From: Glandiceps talaboti
Taxonomy: Eukaryota; Hemichordata; Enteropneusta; Spengelidae
DNA length: 25,000 nt
Assembly (NCBI RefSeq): GCF_964340395.1
Contig: NC_135553.1
Location: 26,836,949-26,861,948 of the forward strand
Direction: 5' to 3'
Shown: piece after piece, positions 1 through 9,632 of the stretch
Position numbering within the stretch: position 1 is the first letter of the stretch
How the letters are laid out: each line of letters starts with the position of its first letter
Program-made: the position numbers and the translations under genes
The notes under the pieces: generated by a model
Told to the model about the DNA's origin: nothing
What the model saw: only the letters and a program-made list of their open reading frames with translations
Database searches by the model: none

Positions 1-290
1 ATTATTGACACATAATAACATAACTCATAATTGACACATAATAACATAACTCATAATTGACACATAATAACATAACTCATTATTGACACATAATAAAATA
101 ACTCATTATTGACACATAATAACGTAACTCATTATTGACACATAATAACATAACTCATAATTGACACATAATAACATAACTCATAATTGACACATAATAA
201 AATAACTGATTATTGACACATAATAAAATAACTCATTATTGACACATAATAACATAACACATTATTGACACATAATAATGTAATACACAT
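1..290. repeat. 26-bp tandem satellite, about 11 copies
   Basis: A unit containing TTGACACATAATAACATAAC recurs every 26 bases, at positions 4, 30, 56, 82, 108, 134, 160, 186, 212, 238 and 264. Copies differ by single bases, for example aataac/aaaataac and one with acgtaac. The array is cut by the left window edge, so its true length is unknown. There are no unique spacers, so it is a satellite and not a CRISPR array. Confidence 0.95.
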
Positions 291-2440
291 AATACAGACT
301 TGAGTTATCGCCTATAATTGAAAACCTGAAATAAAGAAATAGTTTACGTAAAGTCTTCAACCTCTGTCTTGAGATTGACCTAAAACAGCAAACAAGAGTG
401 ACGTCAATGTCAGTTTACTCCTTGTCAGAATATATTGATTACATGTATTGTTTACTTGTGTATTCAGAAACAACGACCAAAGTAAGGGGAGAATAGTACA
501 ATACCTTCTGAGGACGAAACATTCTACTATATGCTGTACAACTAAACTAACAAACCAATAGGATAGTTGGTCTAAGAATAATAGTCTTTGTACTTAATAT
601 TCACAAAAGTACTAGTCTAGAGGCTATCCGTGCTTTCCAATATCAAGATCTTTCTTCACCTCGTCTTAATAACTCAATCAAAAATCATGAACCAAAAATT
701 GTCCATGCCAATCGCAGTAAACCCCAAACTGCGCGAATGATGTAAAAAGTGTATAAGTAGCGTCCTGATATGATAAATGTACCATATTTTGAATTTACGT
801 AACTGCTAATTTATCATTGGGAAGAATTTTGTGCTTGATTAACAAAGATATGATGTTAATGACTTTGTGGATGGCTTTGTTCGAATTTGAAATTTCATGT
901 CAGGACCTCAATGAGCTGGTGTTACGAGTCACAGATCTAAATTATATCCATTCAGGATATTTTAGTAAATTTTCATCATGTACTCTAAATTGAAGTCAAA
1001 AATCATTTAAACTGTGTACATACAGTGACATTCCGTTGCCTAACAACATAGGTCTTCGACATCTCAACATTGGGTATTTCGGAATTGTTTGTACCAGGTA
1101 CGTACGATTGAACTGTCAACAAGTTTTAATATGACATGATGTGTTAATTTTAGAACTTCATTATATAACTTCATTGTTCTGTAGAAGTATAATTATAACG
1201 AAGTCGGTAGGGTACCTCGTAGAACTTGAAGAGATGGTTTGAGAAGAAACTAGTTGGTCGGCTAATTCAACGTTATAGTCTTAAATGAAACAGACTGACG
1301 ATTGGAACAGCAGTGCGAGTGACTATTTCCCCGTTTGAACATTAAATATCGATAAACTGCACAGTAAGCCGATCAACAGCGTTTCACTGGACATGAGAAG
1401 ACACTCGAAGGACAGTATGTAGTCTACAAAAATACCAACAAACGAAACCGTAATTGATTAAACCCAAATAACTTTCTAAAAACCCGAGAATACAATTAAG
1501 TCAATTTCCTAACTATATTTAAAATACTTCAAACGTTACTCCACAGATAAGACCAATAATGGCGATATTGAACGAAAAATAGAAAACAAACTTAGAGAAC
1601 GGTCTTTGTCGCAATATCAAGATTATCGTTCAGATCTGAGATGATTAAAAGGCCTACATATTTGTACACATTAATAATATAGTTTTTTTTCTACTAGTAT
1701 TTTAGTCTTTGCTTTATTAGCTGCAATAATTGCACCTTTGTTTTTATTTACAATACTTTTTTAAAATTCTTTTTTATATATTTCATTTTGTGTGATTCAG
1801 CATTTTTCGTTTTCGTTTTTATGTTCTTACTAGTTTGCAAAGTAAAGCGGAGGACCGAGAGTGACGGAGCAAAACGGCTTCAGTAGTACTGCATCTGGTG
1901 CTTTTTTATTAGTGACTAGTTTTTTTGTAGTGTAGATTAATTTTCTTTATATTTGTTCTTTGTTTCATTTTACTGTACCTTTAATAATCCCCCCGGGATA
2001 TATTATGTGGACTACTAAATAAATAGAATTGGTAGATATTTTGAGCCATACATGTCTAGGATCGACAATGTTTTGTTAGGCTATAGATGTTCTACAGATT
2101 TAATATGTCTCTTGATAACAATATATACAATCGATTTAACTAGAAGTACCCCAATTTAAATAATTCGGACAAGTGACCTTCGAACTTATTAGTTCTGGCC
2201 TATGAACACATGTGTAGATGAAAGGTCAATGAACTTTACCATATTACACCTGAATAGGTAACATGGCTCATCAACAGGTGGATACTTTGGAGTGTTGTAA
2301 TTTAAATTTGATTATAACATTTTGTCTACAAAACAACACTGTCACAGTTGGTATCATTCAAGTAATACACTCCGATATTGATGTTTACGTTTGGCAGGTA
2401 TAATCAACTAGATCACACATTGATTGCAGACCAGACAATT
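291..2440. other. No gene recognised; AT-rich intergenic or intronic DNA
   Basis: About 2.1 kb of AT-rich sequence without a convincing open frame on either strand. Because the GH31-like exon to the right is on the minus strand and ends in a splice donor, this stretch is probably, at least in part, its first intron; I could not find the next exon. Around 1985-2030 the plus strand reads as a C/G-rich motif (CCCCCCGGGATATATTATG) followed by AATAAATAG. That resembles the 3' tail of some non-LTR retrotransposons, but no coding remnant precedes it, so I leave it as a weak hint. Confidence 0.5.
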
Positions 2441-2447
2441 ACTCTAC

Positions 2448-2882
2448 CTTAAAATGTAACCTTGATTTCGACTCAAAGTAGACGTCAACGACCAGTTGCA
2501 TAACATCTTTAGGATAATACGATGTCGTTGATCTCTCTAACTCAACCGTGTAACCAAATCCCGTCTCATTTTGCTTGTTGGCTGTGTAGCTATTGAAATC
2601 ACTTGGGTAGTAGCAGCCCGGTACATGGCTAGCAGCTCTACCGAGGGTAACACCATTGACTTCAGAATTGAACGATGGATTCCAGCAACACCCCCTTGAA
2701 AGGCAGTGCTCCTCCGTAAGGCCGATGAGTTCCGGGTGACAATTAAATCGGTAGTTAGCTTCAATGTTGCATTGCTTAGATGTGCTACACGGACAGACGA
2801 GAAACGATAGTAAAGGAAGGAGGAGAAAACTTCGTAAAAACAAGCTCCAGCGACCAAAACCTGCTACAGATGTAGTAGACAT
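2448..2882 (-). CDS. First exon of a trefoil-domain GH31 alpha-glucosidase-like protein (partial)
   Basis: Likely N-terminal exon of a glycoside hydrolase family 31 enzyme (lysosomal acid alpha-glucosidase / maltase-glucoamylase type), which hydrolyses terminal alpha-glucosides. From the Met at 2882 the protein has a polar start and then a hydrophobic run (FLLLPLLSFLVCPC), read as a signal peptide or signal anchor. A P-type trefoil domain follows, with the cysteine pattern C..C..C...CC..C and the core SRGCCW ending in VPGCYYP. Next comes GFGYTVELERSTTSYYPKD and then RLHFK, matching the start of the GH31 N-terminal beta-sandwich. A splice donor (AAG|GTAGAGT) ends the exon at 2448. An in-frame Met lies upstream at 2960, after a stop; I prefer 2882 because it puts the hydrophobic segment in normal signal position. 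The catalytic GH31 barrel is not in this exon, and no further exon was found down to position 1. Confidence 0.8.
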
Positions 2883-3160
2883 GGTCGTGATAGTGTTTGT
2901 ATGCTTGTATATGCAAATCCACACACAAAGTACAAATGTACCAGTCCTATTTCCACGCACTAGTAATAGCTACAATACCCACAAAAGAACAGCTTGCCCA
3001 GTAATTAGAACAATGGTGCATGTAGAAATAAAAACGACTTTTCATCAAGCACAATCTTGAACCCCTTACATAAATTCATAAAACATGACTTGAAATTTTG
3101 ACCGACAATACAATGAACACGTGATGAATTATTTGAACTTCAGTACAAAGTCTATCAACA

Positions 3161-3750
3161 AACTACCACAGCTACCTCACTTACACCATCAGTCAACTCC
3201 GGTTTATAAACACACTGATATCTTAACTACCACGTACAGCTACCTCACTTACACCATCAGTCAACTCCAGTTAAACACACTGATATCTTAACTACCACGT
3301 ACAGCTACCTCACTTAATACACCATCAGTCAACTCCGGTTTATAAACACACTGATATGTTAACTACCACAGCTACCTCACTTACACCATCAGTCAACTCC
3401 ATTTTATAAACACACTGATATATTAACTACTATAGCTACCTCACTTACACCATCAATCAGTCAACTCCAGTTTATAAACACACTGATATATTAACTACTA
3501 TAGCTACCTCACTTACACCATCAATCAGTCAACTCCAGTTTATAAACACACTAATATGATATGTTAACTACCACAGCTACCTCACTTACACCATCAGTCA
3601 ACTCCAGTTTATAAACACACTGATATATTAACTACTATAGCTACCTCACTTACACCATCAATCAGTCAACTCCAGTTTATAAACACACTGATATGTTAAC
3701 TACCACAGCTACCCCACTTACACCATCACTCAATTCCAGTCTATAAACCC
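3161..3750. repeat. Minisatellite, 9 copies of about 64-73 bp
   Basis: The block GCTACCTCACTTACACCATC recurs at about 3171, 3239, 3304, 3371, 3435, 3503, 3576, 3640 and 3709, each followed by a CAGTCAACTCC-type segment and TTTATAAACACACTGATAT. Spacing varies from 64 to 73 because of small insertions such as a doubled ATCA and an extra TGATA. Higher-order structure is visible: copies ending ACTACCACAG and copies ending ACTACTATAG alternate in blocks, implying duplications of more than one unit. Confidence 0.95.
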
Positions 3751-5318
3751 AACCCACCCACCCACCAGTGGGTGAAATTAAGGGAAAATGACTACTGTAG
3801 TACTGGTTATAAGGACCGACAGGTAGCAGAAGCTGCTGGTCCTTACGGAAATCTGGTGATCCACTGGCATACTCAATGCACTTCACATTCACAACCTGTA
3901 TCTACACCCCCCCCCCACATACATATGAAATGATTTTGAACTTTAATATGATACATCATATCTTTTGATATACTAAAGTAAAAGATAGTACAACGAATTG
4001 TTTGATATCCACTCTTTATGTCATCAAAATATAATCTGTTCTTACAAGTGAATAAATATTTCTACTCACAGAATTAAAAAATAACTTGGAAGCAAATTTT
4101 GGATTCGCATCCAAGTAATTTTTTGACTCTGTGAGTAGAGATTTTCATTTGTAACTATGAACCCAGAGACTATGAATATTCATTCTCTCATAATCTGTTC
4201 AGTTATTCATTTATATGTGAATATATGAATGTATTCATTCCACCATACAAATAAAGATACACAAATTGTAAATAATATGGGTTAATGAATCATTAAATCT
4301 ACATTATCTGCAATCTCTAAGAGATCACAGTGTTCTCCTTCCTCTCTGTACGAATATCTAACTTCTGAATCACATAATCCAAAGTCAGACTCATCCTCTG
4401 TGTAGCAGAAAGTTTTGTCAGATAACTATCCCTCTTGAAAACTATGTACTCACTTTATTTCAATTTCTTTTGATTGGGTTCGAGTCATTACCACCCAAAC
4501 AGTGACACGAAGCGCTTTCGTCTTCTTTCAATGAACAACGCGGCCCGTGCTTACTGAAGACCCCCCCCCCCGGGGACCCCCCCCCCAAGCCATACCCTAC
4601 CGCGGTGTATTGAGTATCGTCTCCGACTATTTTTGTTCTGTATCATTTTTTTTGCGAAAAATATCTGAACATGATGAAGAGAACTATGGCTAGACATATA
4701 TCTTACAGTGTGAGGGGTTTATGACGTGGGAGCGTGATGTGTTGACTGTACTGTATTTTTTTCTAGTTTTCCATCGTTTTGCTTTGATCATGGCCATGGT
4801 AAACTCCGATAAATTGATCAGAGGACCCAGTAACATTTACCGGCTTGAATACCAGCCTTAAAAACACTGTGTCTGTTTCGTCTTCTTCTTCGGAAGCTCA
4901 TTGCCACCTTCTAAATATCGCCACATACTTACAAATACAACGTGAAACTGTCTCAAACACGTTAAAAGTTTCGAATCTTCGACCAGTAACCTTTACAACA
5001 ACGGTGATTATTATATGGCGGAGAGACACATGCGCTGAATGCGTAAAATGAGTCTGAATGTCTGAGACGTTCTGATTAGTCAAGACACAAATAATTGGAA
5101 AAATTCAACCAATCATGTGATTTTATAACATAAAGTATATGCTGTATGCTACATCATATGTAGACTTGATATCAACATTGACAACAACACAAAGCGAGCT
5201 AGCTCTGACGCTTAACAGGTTAATTTGACTTGAGCAAGAGTAAAACAGGTAACACAAGATCGGATTTCTCTATGTAAAATTGGACATCTTTGAATAAATG
5301 TTATTATTTACTCCAATT
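3751..5318. other. Non-genic stretch with poly-C runs and two short acidic open frames
   Basis: No gene is recognised. Poly-C runs sit at about 3907-3917 and 4561-4587. On the minus strand there are two short open frames rich in acidic residues. One lies at about 4425-4290, containing FCYTEDESDFGLCDSEV and ending in TAA. The other lies at about 4908-4767, containing EEEDETDTVFLRLVF, with a possible donor (CCG|GTAAAT) inside. They could be exons of an unknown small gene, but I can match neither to a family. The foldback at 4043-4160 is listed separately. Confidence 0.4.
4043..4160. repeat. Foldback (hairpin) element
   Basis: The segment TTCTACTCACAGAATTAAAA near 4062 is answered by its near reverse complement ending CTCTGTGAGTAGA at about 4125-4137, and the similarity continues outward (TTACAAGTGAA against TTTGTAAC). 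The arms are about 50-60 bases, imperfect, around an apex at AATTTTGGATTC near 4097-4108. There is no coding capacity. It is best read as a MITE-like hairpin; no target-site duplication is evident. Confidence 0.65.
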
Positions 5319-6735
5319 GGTCATAAGAGAGCGACCAGTTTTTACGGTGGGGGGGGGGGGCGGTAAATGGGGGGGGGGGCTCAATTTGGGACTCAAGGAA
5401 GGGGGTCATCATTTTTACAAAGTGAATAAGGGGGGGGGGGTTCACCTTATTTTCAACAACTTAATGAAATCATGAACCACCCTGCTGTACTTAAATTTCC
5501 ATACAACAAATGTATGTGCATACAATAAACCATAAACAATGGCAATAAATATAAGTACAAATATAACATAAACTCTTTGTCTCTTGATACATCCCAAGCA
5601 TATGACATGGAGACATAACATTGCACCTTTTAAGCAACAGTTTCGTTTTGTTGTTGTTAGAAATGACTTCTCAATATTGCAGGCATGCATTGTGTTATCA
5701 TGTGGTATGGAAACTTGCATGTTTAGCTTTACACATAACACATAAGAAATGAAATACCTGGAAATTTACTGAATGGACTGACTCTAAAATCTGTGCCTCC
5801 ATTGACCTGAACATGTGGAATTGCACACAAATATAGCTAATAGAGACACACTTTCAAATAATTTGACGAATTTGTATCTCTAAATGGTAACTGACCTCCA
5901 CTGTGCATGTTTTCCCCAAATTTTCTCACTTTCTACTTGATCTTTATTTATTATTATTTATGTCAATATGACTTGAACTGATTTAAACTTTTGAAACCCT
6001 AAAAGTAGTGATACTTTTATGATATAACTAAGTTGTGTTTTACTTCTGAATGGTACTCTAAATGGCCTCCAAAAGGTGTTCATTTTTCAAAAAGCTCTTA
6101 CCATGGGAGGGGGACACCCCCTCCCAACCCCCGCGCTTATATAGCAGGCGCACACGCGCATAGCGTGCACTTCTCCCCATACTTTTTTTCCAGTTCTCTC
6201 CCTACTTTGAAACTTACTGAAACCCCTAGGTTTACAATTACATTAACTCCATATCTAATATTGTACTTTATAATTAGCTGAATTAATCTATAATGGTAAT
6301 AGTTCACTCAATCTTAGAGATATCCTAGAACTTTTGGTTACTAAACCATGAATATTTTGCATGTCCATGGACAGACAATCATATACTTCTTATAGGGTTC
6401 CTGACATAAAGAGCTTTATACATGTGAAGCAATGGATTTTGGATAGCAATTTACCAGACACACTTAAAATTACTGTAAATGTAACAAGTAAAATTAACTA
6501 TGCAGTGTGTTGTATTGTGCTTTGAGAATCTAGAGTGTTTTTTGCAAGAACAAGAAGAATGTTCCTTGTCAACAGATGGGGGGTTCAGTGTGTTTTTTTA
6601 TTTGTCGGGGGGGGGGGGGGTAGGATTGTTTTATGGATGAACTGCAGGGGAGGGGGTCACTATTTTTAAGTACAATACGACCAAGAAGTCACCGGCCCAC
6701 CCCCGGCCGTAAAAACTGATCGCTCCCTAAGGACC
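5319..6735. mobile_element. Non-autonomous element with terminal inverted repeats and G-rich ends
   Basis: The left end at 5319 (GGTCATAAGAGAGCGACCAG, then TTTTTACGG) is the imperfect inverse of the right end at 6735 (read inward GGTCCTTAGGGAGCGATCAG, then TTTTTACGG), giving terminal repeats of about 29 bases and a 1.4-kb element. Long G-runs lie just inside the left end (about 5347-5359, 5369-5379 and 5431-5440) and near the right end (about 6607-6620). The phrase GGGGGTCA-C-ATTTTTA occurs near both. A palindrome (GGGAGGGGGACACCCCCTCCC core) sits near 6105. No open frame resembles a transposase, so mobility would need enzymes in trans. No target-site duplication was found, so the outer limits are approximate and the superfamily is unknown. 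Confidence 0.6.
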
Positions 6736-7175
6736 GACAAGTTGTAATTCTGAAAAAGTAAAATAAAAAAAAATTGTTAGATGTCAACTTGATCACTGTA
6801 CATGTATGTTGTTGTTGTAAACAAAGAGACAACGCTGACCATATTGACGTCCATGCGGGTCAGGTCAACTTAACCTATTTGTCAGGTGACGTTTATTATC
6901 GGAGTTGGTTTCGAAACTGTTTCGGCGAAATTGTCATTTGCCTCATTTTATCACTGCTGTGCGATAGGACAAATTCTAGAATCGTAGATACATGTCTGGT
7001 TATCAGTGACAATCAAACCAAGAGGTGAACAACTAATGCTGTATATTGGTACCATTCAGGGGTGGCTGATAAAATTGTTTAATGATGAACCAAGTAGATG
7101 GTATATATCACGTGGTTTGGATGATTGATAATGAGTTTCAATATGATAGTTCAACTGATATCGTTCGGTAGCACT

Positions 7176-7243
7176 GGAGCACACCGAAATGAAATACATG
7201 GCTATCGATGGAGCACACTGAAATGAAATACACGGCTATCGAT
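7176..7243. repeat. 34-bp tandem duplication
   Basis: Two head-to-tail copies (7176-7209 and 7210-7243) of a unit starting GGAGCACAC and ending GGCTATCGAT. They differ at two positions (C/T and T/C). Confidence 0.9.
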
Positions 7244-7437
7244 CGACATGTGTATGATTACATGGCGAGGATATCAGTATTTATTACAAAGAAGTTGTGT
7301 AAGTTTACAATTATGGATTATTGTTTACAACTAACATAACATCAATACCTATATCAATGACAGTGTAGGGTTTTTATCAATACAAGTCACGTGGTAACAT
7401 TTTAACATTATGTCTCTTATTTTGTTTTTATCGACAG

Positions 7438-7577
7438 AATTGATAACAACACTTGGCGAACTCTGCAAAAGAAATATGTATATGGTAACCTCAGAAAATC
7501 ATACTGACTTGAGTTATGATAAAGAAAACAAGTCCACGGACTTTAATATCAGTAGAAAGTCGGTATATTTTGTAAAG
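7438..7577 (+). other. Possible exon of an unknown gene
   Basis: An open segment of 140 bases lies between a pyrimidine-rich acceptor (TTTTGTTTTTATCGACAG) and a good donor (AAAG|GTAAGC). The encoded peptide runs LITTLGELCKRNMYMV to ISRKSVYFVK and matches no family I know. Only the splice-site context supports it. It could equally be chance. Confidence 0.2.
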
Positions 7578-7591
7578 GTAAGCAGCTTCAT

Positions 7592-7633
7592 CAGAACAGA
7601 ACAGAACAGAACAGAACAGAACAGAACAGAACA
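7592..7633. repeat. AGAAC pentanucleotide microsatellite
   Basis: CAGAA repeated about eight times head to tail, just downstream of the exon-like donor at 7578. Confidence 0.95.
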
Positions 7634-7817
7634 TACTAGTATATGCTATCGTTATAGTTTAACCTGACAGAATATCATTAATTATCGATAAAATACTTAA
7701 AGTTGAACGTTTTTTCTTTCCAAAATATTTGATATATTAGGTGAATGGAAGAGGATATGAAGAAAACAATTTGTAAACTTGATGCCAGACTGTTAACAGC
7801 TACAATAACACATCCTT

Positions 7818-7850
7818 CAGTCAGTCAGTCAGTCAGTCAGTCAGTCAGTA
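7818..7850. repeat. CAGT tetranucleotide microsatellite
   Basis: About eight uninterrupted copies of CAGT. Confidence 0.95.
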
Positions 7851-8166
7851 AGTACATAATATTATGAAGTATTACATAAAACATAACGCAGCTATACAGC
7901 GCCTTTTAATTTCATGATAATTATGGTTCCAAGATATATTAAATATTTTTGTCTTCACTGTAAAACAGTATACACCACCTTTAGATATAGATCGATATCA
8001 ATTATTTACAACTAATGATATAAGGTTACGTTAACGTTGTTACAGAAGTTATTAAATGTAAGCTTAAACGTCTGATTCGTTGTTAGATGATGTAAGTTAA
8101 CATCGTTTACATTTTGGTAATCCACGTTCACGTCTTTGCTAAACATAATATATTCAGTTCTACATG

Positions 8167-8727
8167 CTATATAGCATTGTCACAGCCATAGCATATAGCT
8201 TCATCGTAGGACGGCGGTGGATCGTTATGACTGGATTGTTTGTCTCCTCTGCTTGTTTCCAATGAAGATAGCGTTTGCTTCGTTGAACCCACTGCCGAGT
8301 TTCGGTTGTCTTCCGAAGTTAGCATCAAAGTAGGAATTATACCAGTTGTTGGATGCGAACAGGCGATTTGTTCTCGATTTACAAATCGGAAGGAGTGGGA
8401 AGGGGCTCCCATTTCAATCACCAAACAACGATTGATTTCCAGTCGGCTCTGTCGTCTAGTAAGCTTGCATGATTTGATCGCGGAGAACAGGCTACCGCAA
8501 AAGAACGAAATGAAACACACGCATAGCACCGACGCGATGGCGACTTCAGCTACACTAATCAAACCGTCGTATTCGGCAAATGTGTCCTTTGCCCAGAAGA
8601 TAAACAAAACAAGACAGAGCAAAGCATACCCCGCACAAGTTACGGCAAACACACGGAGGATACAAATCTTGTCTCGTATCGTCTTGTTGGCATAATGACA
8701 ACTTTTGGCGCGTAATGAAAGCGCCAT
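8167..8727 (-). CDS. Two-pass membrane protein with C-terminal PPxY motif, function unknown
   Basis: An intact 186-codon frame with no visible intron. The start codon sits in an excellent context (ACCATGG). Residues about 23-45 (ILRVFAVTCAGYALLCLVLF region) and 59-84 (VAEVAIASVLCVCFISFFCG region) are hydrophobic and would cross the membrane, joined by a short loop of about 13 residues. Basic residues flank both segments (KTIRDK before, KSCKLTRRQSR after), suggesting both ends are cytosolic. The tail of about 100 residues is polar and Ser/Thr-rich and ends with PPPSYDEAICYGC. PPSY at 171-174 is a consensus ligand for WW domains of NEDD4-family ubiquitin ligases, so ubiquitin-dependent trafficking is an inference from the motif. 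I do not recognise the family. The membrane pattern, start context and tail motif argue that this is a real gene and not a chance frame. No neighbour suggests a role. Confidence 0.7.
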   Translation of the reverse strand: MALSLRAKSCHYANKTIRDKICILRVFAVTCAGYALLCLVLFIFWAKDTFAEYDGLISVAEVAIASVLCVCFISFFCGSLFSAIKSCKLTRRQSRLEINRCLVIEMGAPSHSFRFVNREQIACSHPTTGIIPTLMLTSEDNRNSAVGSTKQTLSSLETSRGDKQSSHNDPPPSYDEAICYGCDNAI

Positions 8728-9187
8728 GGTATTAAACTGATGTCTTCTCTGCGCTGATGACTTGTTTCAATTGTCATACAAGTTTTTCTAGATACACACT
8801 TTCTCTATAGGCTGTATTTCAATATATTAACGTCTGTGATTAACAGCCTCCAAAACTTTCAACTGAGTGTTCATTGTCACGTTGATCATTTCAGTGTCAG
8901 ACAGGTGTTGTGAAGCAGAGCCAACCATTAATAGTGAACTTACAAATCTGTATCTGTTAAAAACTGCACATTAATTTAGACTGCACCATAGAGTAGAGTT
9001 GTTATCGAGCTGAAGGCTGAGATCCGTCTGTGGATCTGTCACGGGTTAAACAGGTGAGACTTGTACAATGTACCTTATCAATAATATGACAATAATTTCG
9101 GAGAACGAAAACAATAACGCTTTGATAGAAGAACAATTGAACTTTGATTCAGTTTCGTTTCACTTACTGGTTGAGTGTGGCTACTTA

Positions 9188-9188
<1 letters not shown>
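8728..9188. other. 5' flank of the PPxY gene, no other feature seen
   Basis: Ordinary-composition sequence upstream (on the minus strand) of the PPxY gene, so it should contain its promoter and 5' UTR. No clear TATA box or initiator can be singled out by eye. Confidence 0.4.
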
Positions 9189-9224
<36 letters not shown>

Positions 9225-9246
9225 CTCTCTCTCTCTCTCTCTCACA

Positions 9247-9294
<48 letters not shown>

Positions 9295-9308
9295 CACACA
9301 CACACACA
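9189..9308. repeat. Compound CA/CT microsatellite
   Basis: CA repeat, then CT repeat, then a second CA repeat with one GCA interruption, about 120 bases in all. Open frames across it (His-Thr or Cys-Val runs) are artefacts of the repeat. Confidence 0.98.
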
Positions 9309-9470
9309 TCATCCCTTTTAATATTTAATTGGAATTTCGAAACACAATAAGCTTAAAGGTCAAACTGTACACTCCTCTACTAGCTATATTGCATGGATAC
9401 GAGATATCTACGGTTAAATCCCGAGTTCAACCAAACAGTTATGTGTTTATAATATATATTGTCGATTGAG

Positions 9471-9550
9471 TTTGAAAGTAAATGATTCCATGCAACTAAT
9501 CAGTAAGATGTTTGAAAGTAAATGATTCCATGCAACTAATCAGTAAGATG
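9471..9550. repeat. Perfect 40-bp tandem duplication
   Basis: The 40-base unit beginning TTTGAAAGTAAATGATTCCA and ending CAGTAAGATG occurs at 9471-9510 and again, identical, at 9511-9550. Perfect identity implies a recent duplication or an assembly duplicate. Confidence 0.97.
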
Positions 9551-9572
9551 TATATGTCAAATAAAAAAGAAT

Positions 9573-9585
9573 TGACCTATGACCT
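9573..9585. promoter_or_regulatory. DR1 nuclear-receptor half-site pair (candidate)
   Basis: TGACCT A TGACCT is two perfect AGGTCA half-sites in direct repeat with one-base spacing on the minus strand, the DR1 arrangement bound by RXR, HNF4 and COUP-TF receptors. It lies about 850 bases upstream of the minus-strand PPxY gene start. A 13-base match can arise by chance, so function is only possible. Confidence 0.25.
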
Positions 9586-9594
9586 ACATAGTTT

Positions 9595-9632
9595 GTGCCT
9601 ATTGTTATCCCTGTGAACATGACAATAGGCAC
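9595..9632. repeat. Short perfect hairpin
   Basis: GTGCCTATTGT (9595-9605) and ACAATAGGCAC (9622-9632) are perfect 11-base inverses around a 16-base loop. Confidence 0.8.

Larger units (their letters stand above)
6736..8166. other. Non-genic stretch with short tandem repeats
   Basis: No recognised gene. It holds the 34-bp duplication at 7176, the AGAAC and CAGT repeats near 7.6 and 7.8 kb, and one exon-like open frame at 7438-7577, each listed separately. The part adjoining 8167 is the 3' flank of the minus-strand PPxY gene. Confidence 0.5.

Noticed and set aside
1-290. Regularly spaced repeats resembling a CRISPR array
   Set aside because: The whole 26-base unit repeats with no unique spacers, and the window is clearly eukaryotic.
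2764-3060. Plus-strand frame of 98 codons over the GH31-like exon
   Set aside because: It overlaps the signal-peptide and trefoil coding sequence on the other strand and has no features of its own.
3805-3835. TAAGGACCGACA shared with the right end of the element at 6728, as a possible solo terminus
   Set aside because: The match is only about 12 bases and the inner sequence differs completely.
4474-4486. B-box-like GGTTCGAGTC
   Set aside because: No A-box upstream at the right distance and no tRNA-like stems.
5290-5475. Glycine-rich frame in the terminal-inverted-repeat element
   Set aside because: It is the translation of poly-G runs.
8240-8695. Plus-strand frame of 151 codons opposite the PPxY gene
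   Set aside because: It has no recognisable features. The minus-strand frame has membrane segments, a strong start context and a motif tail.
9068-9350. Open frames with His-Thr and Ser-Leu runs
   Set aside because: Products of the CA/CT microsatellite.
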